Positions 5,738 to 8,054 of a stretch of 8,054 bases of DNA are shown in pieces. Position numbers and translations under genes: made by a program. Position 1 is the first letter of the stretch. Every line of letters starts with the position of its first letter. Where the stretch lies: assembly GCA_041628815.1 (NCBI GenBank), contig JBFKOL010000187.1, forward strand, positions 1 to 8,054. The letters are read 5' to 3'. The stretch is from JBFKOL01 sp041628815. GTDB taxonomy: Bacteria > Bacteroidota > Bacteroidia > Chitinophagales > Saprospiraceae. Under the pieces are notes generated by a model. The model had not been told where the DNA came from. It ran no database searches and saw only the letters and a program-made list of their open reading frames with translations.

Positions 5738-6604
5738 ATGAAGAAGATCTTCATCGTATTGTTAACGATCACCTCCGCTATGACATTAATTGCCGGAGGA
5801 GGTTGGCCACAGCCAAAGGGAAAGGGATATTTCAAACTTTCCGAATGGTGGATTGTCTCTGATCAGCACTATACGGATGTCGGCAGAATCGATCCCAATA
5901 TCACCATTGGCGTATTCAATACCAGCCTATATGCGGAATACGGCTTTACAGACCGCCTGACAGGGGTGCTCTACTTCCCTTTTTTCAGCAGGAATTATTA
6001 CAACAACCAGGTTTCCGCCACAACCCTGGAAATCATCATTCCCGGAGAAGCCATCAATTCCATCGGAGACACGGACCTTAGCCTGAAGTATGCCATTTCA
6101 AAGCCTGGCAGTAAGATAGCTTTTGCCGCTACGGCTCTTCTCGGACTTCCACTTGGAAAAGATAGTGGTGGAGCATTGAATAACCTTCAGACCGGGGACG
6201 GAGAGTTCAACCAAATGTTGAGGTTGGATGCAGGAACCTCATTTAACGTGGGTTCTCTGCCTTTCTATTCCAACGTTTATTCAGGAGTCAACAACCGCAC
6301 CAATGATTTCTCCGATGAATTCCGCTACGGTGCCGAATTAGGGGTAGGTCTTCTCAATAAAAAGTGGTGGATTAATGCCAAACTCGATGCTGTGGTGTCC
6401 TTCAAAAACGGGCTACCGTCGGGTCTTTCCAACAGCACCACCATATTTGCCAACAATGCAGAATATACCAGTCTAACCATGGAAACGGCTTATTATGTCA
6501 CCGATAAGCTGGGGGTTTCGGTGGCCTATGGTACTGCCTTCAGTGGAAAGATCATACTTGCCAACCCTTCGTATTCGGTCGGAGTATTCTTAGATCTGAA
6601 ATAG
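5738..6604 (+). CDS. outer-membrane beta-barrel protein (phenol-MetA/transporter-like family)
   Basis: This 288-residue protein begins with a Sec signal peptide (MKKIFIVLLTITSAMTLIAG, cleavage near residue 19-20). The mature start, GGWPQPKGKGYFKLSEWW, resembles small outer-membrane barrel proteins annotated as transporters or the phenol-degradation MetA-like family. The rest alternates polar and hydrophobic residues in strand-length blocks separated by Gly/Asn/Asp turns, for example TSLYAEYGFTDRLTGVLYFP, SLKYAISKPGSKIAFAATAL, RYGAELGVGLLNKKWWINAK and AYYVTDKLGVSVAYGT. The last strand, SVGVFLDLK, ends in lysine rather than the usual terminal aromatic. No plug domain or TonB box is seen, so it is not a TonB-dependent receptor. 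The purine-rich AAGAA just before the ATG is a weak ribosome-binding site. It lies directly behind the DM13 lipoprotein gene, which suggests a shared envelope function. The barrel call is good; the exact family and cargo are uncertain. Confidence 0.75.
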   Translation: MKKIFIVLLTITSAMTLIAGGGWPQPKGKGYFKLSEWWIVSDQHYTDVGRIDPNITIGVFNTSLYAEYGFTDRLTGVLYFPFFSRNYYNNQVSATTLEIIIPGEAINSIGDTDLSLKYAISKPGSKIAFAATALLGLPLGKDSGGALNNLQTGDGEFNQMLRLDAGTSFNVGSLPFYSNVYSGVNNRTNDFSDEFRYGAELGVGLLNKKWWINAKLDAVVSFKNGLPSGLSNSTTIFANNAEYTSLTMETAYYVTDKLGVSVAYGTAFSGKIILANPSYSVGVFLDLK

Positions 6605-6624
6605 AAGATCTGTTCTTAATGCAA

Positions 6625-6643
6625 AATGCTGGTAGCCAGCATT
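6625..6643 (+). terminator. hairpin downstream of the barrel gene (candidate terminator)
   Basis: AATGCTGG (6625-6632) and CCAGCATT (6636-6643) form a perfect 8-bp stem with a three-base loop, 20 bases after the barrel gene's stop codon. Only a mixed AT sequence follows, not a T-run, so termination is likely from position but not proven. The remaining intergenic stretch to 6760 shows no convincing gene. Confidence 0.42.
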
Positions 6644-6760
6644 ATATTGGACTATTTCACAGAATACAACCACCCGGAGAGGAGCATCTGCTACCACAGA
6701 GTTCACCATGGCATGATCTTATGTGATCTGTCAACCACAGTTTCGTCTTAAATTCATGGT

Positions 6761-8054
6761 ATGAAGCCATCGCTCCTTGTAGTTGCAATATTCACTCTAA
6801 ACTCGGTATTGAACCCCTATATAGCTACAGGTCAGGATCTATCCGGGAAAATTGAAAGTCACGTCAGACCGCTTGTTAATACCAACAACTTTTCCGGTCA
6901 GATTGTGGTAGCCAAAGGCTTTGAAATATTGTTTTCTGGCAATTATGGATTGGCGGACAGAACGGTAAAAAAGGAGGTGCTTGACAATACGCGGTTCCAA
7001 ATTGCCTCTGTATCAAAGTCGATTACGGCTGCGGCCATAGTTAAACTGCAAGAGAATGAACTGCTATCTTACGAGGACAAGGTCAGTAAATTTATTCCTT
7101 CCTACCCTCGAGGTAATGAAATTTCCATCCACCATTTGTTGACTCATACCTCAGGTATTCCCAATATCAATCGATTTCCAACTTACGACTCGCTTTCCTT
7201 GCATCCGCAAACACCGTTATCCCTGGTTGAACATTTCAAGGAGAAACCTCTTGAATTTACTCCAGGTGAGCGATATAGATACAGCAATTCCAATTACAAT
7301 CTCTTAGCTCTCATCATTGAGGTCATTTCAAAAAAGTCTTACGGTGATTTTTTGAAAGAGCAATTCTTTAAGCCTCTGGAAATGCATGATTCGGGTCATC
7401 CCTCTGAACGTAGCGGATTCGAAAATCATTTTACTACGGGCTATATTCCCATTGGCATTGATGAAGTGCACCAAGCCGAGTCACTTGACTGGACTGTTAA
7501 AACAGGTAACGGTTCGTTGTTTTCTTCTGCACGTGATTTGCTGAAGTGGAGTCATGCCTTGTTTCTTGGTAATCTATTGAAATTTTCATCGGTAGAAGAT
7601 ATGATTGCAGAACAAGTAGAAAATGTGGGTTACGGTTGGTTCATCCGACCTCGACATGGCGAAAGGCAATATCATATTAATGGGAGAAGCCCGGGATTTA
7701 GCTCAATTGTAAGCCATTATCCGGATCACGAATTGACGATCGTCATTCTTTCTAATAATTATGCCCCTGTTGCGACCAATTTGTCCGTGGACATTGCCGC
7801 CATGTACCTGGGAAGACCCTATCAACCGATACTTAAAGGCCTGGGGACCATTACGGAAAAAGAGTCCACTGAAATACTCGGCACATATCAATTCGGTCCT
7901 GATTTTTATCAACCCAACAAAGTGTTGGAAGTGAAATGGTCAAACGACTACCTGTTTATTGACTGGGGAGTGCTCTATAATCGTGGCGACCAAAGGTTTA
8001 TCAACCGGGACTATTGGATGAATGTCTCATTTAAAAAGTCGGCTTCTGGTGAGC
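6761..8054 (+). CDS. exported serine hydrolase, beta-lactamase/penicillin-binding-protein fold (C-terminus cut)
   Basis: An open frame of 431 codons runs off the right edge. It begins with a signal peptide (hydrophobic core LLVVAIFTL, cleavage likely near IATG, residue 24, before Gln25). The catalytic domain (about 28-350) is of the class C beta-lactamase-like family (serine hydrolases including esterases, D-aminopeptidases and LACTB-like proteins). Motif 1, S-x-x-K, is Ser83-Val-Ser-Lys86 in FQIASVSKSITAAA. Motif 2, Y-x-N, is Tyr174-Ser-Asn176 in YRYSNSNYNLLA. HHLLTHTSGIPN (124-135) is the usual pre-motif loop. Motif 3 lies at HINGRSPGFSS (305-315), where the usual H/K-x-G appears shifted or replaced by Ile-Asn-Gly. 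After about 354 a C-terminal domain begins (ITEKESTEILGTY). The substrate cannot be told from sequence, and most relatives are not antibiotic-resistance enzymes. It is separated from the barrel gene by 156 bases and a hairpin, so it is probably its own unit. ATG 6761 is chosen because it gives a complete signal peptide. Confidence 0.92.
   Translation, partial: MKPSLLVVAIFTLNSVLNPYIATGQDLSGKIESHVRPLVNTNNFSGQIVVAKGFEILFSGNYGLADRTVKKEVLDNTRFQIASVSKSITAAAIVKLQENELLSYEDKVSKFIPSYPRGNEISIHHLLTHTSGIPNINRFPTYDSLSLHPQTPLSLVEHFKEKPLEFTPGERYRYSNSNYNLLALIIEVISKKSYGDFLKEQFFKPLEMHDSGHPSERSGFENHFTTGYIPIGIDEVHQAESLDWTVKTGNGSLFSSARDLLKWSHALFLGNLLKFSSVEDMIAEQVENVGYGWFIRPRHGERQYHINGRSPGFSSIVSHYPDHELTIVILSNNYAPVATNLSVDIAAMYLGRPYQPILKGLGTITEKESTEILGTYQFGPDFYQPNKVLEVKWSNDYLFIDWGVLYNRGDQRFINRDYWMNVSFKKSASGE

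Noticed and set aside
6619..6726. 35-codon ORF from ATG 6619 in the gap before the serine hydrolase
   Set aside because: It runs through the hairpin at 6625-6643, has no start signal or recognisable features, and its composition looks non-coding.
6761..8054. Serine hydrolase as an antibiotic-resistance beta-lactamase
   Set aside because: The size, the C-terminal extra domain and the altered third motif fit the broad esterase/peptidase relatives rather than an AmpC enzyme.

Overview
The window looks like chromosomal DNA of a Bacteroidota bacterium (Flavobacteriia or Cytophagia type). The signs are secreted proteins with short 'SAQ' or 'TAQ' type signal-peptide ends, a near absence of Shine-Dalgarno sequences, promoter-like TAnnTTTG boxes, and the protein families present: S9 prolyl peptidase, secreted GH13 pullulanase, DM13 lipoprotein, outer-membrane barrel and exported serine hydrolase. 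This placement is inferred from gene content and style; no rRNA or other marker gene is present.

Layout. Two genes lie on the minus strand at the left: the 5' end of an exported S9 family (DPP IV-like) peptidase (1-186, cut by the window edge) and an ankyrin-repeat protein (380-1024). From 1105 on, everything is on the plus strand. There is a YceI-domain exported protein (1105-1818), a possible small exported ORF or gene remnant (1881-2051), and a large secreted pullulanase-type GH13 enzyme (2048-4783). These are followed by a two-gene unit of a Big2-DM13 lipoprotein (5016-5720) and an outer-membrane beta-barrel protein (5738-6604). Last comes an exported beta-lactamase-fold serine hydrolase (6761 to the end, cut by the window edge). 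No tRNA, rRNA, CRISPR array, insertion sequence, phage gene or SusC/SusD pair was seen.

How the genes relate. Nearly every product is predicted to leave the cytoplasm; the ankyrin protein is the exception. The only strong case for co-function is the DM13 lipoprotein and barrel pair, 17 bases apart on one strand, which may form an envelope unit. The pullulanase has a complete GH13 catalytic triad but stands alone rather than in a classical polysaccharide-utilisation locus. The remaining genes look like independent units.

The points most worth a second look are the Big2-DM13/barrel pair, an altered type I pullulanase signature, the small ORF that overlaps the pullulanase start by ATGA, the lack of an ATG start for the ankyrin gene, and several perfect inverted repeats in or beside intergenic regions.
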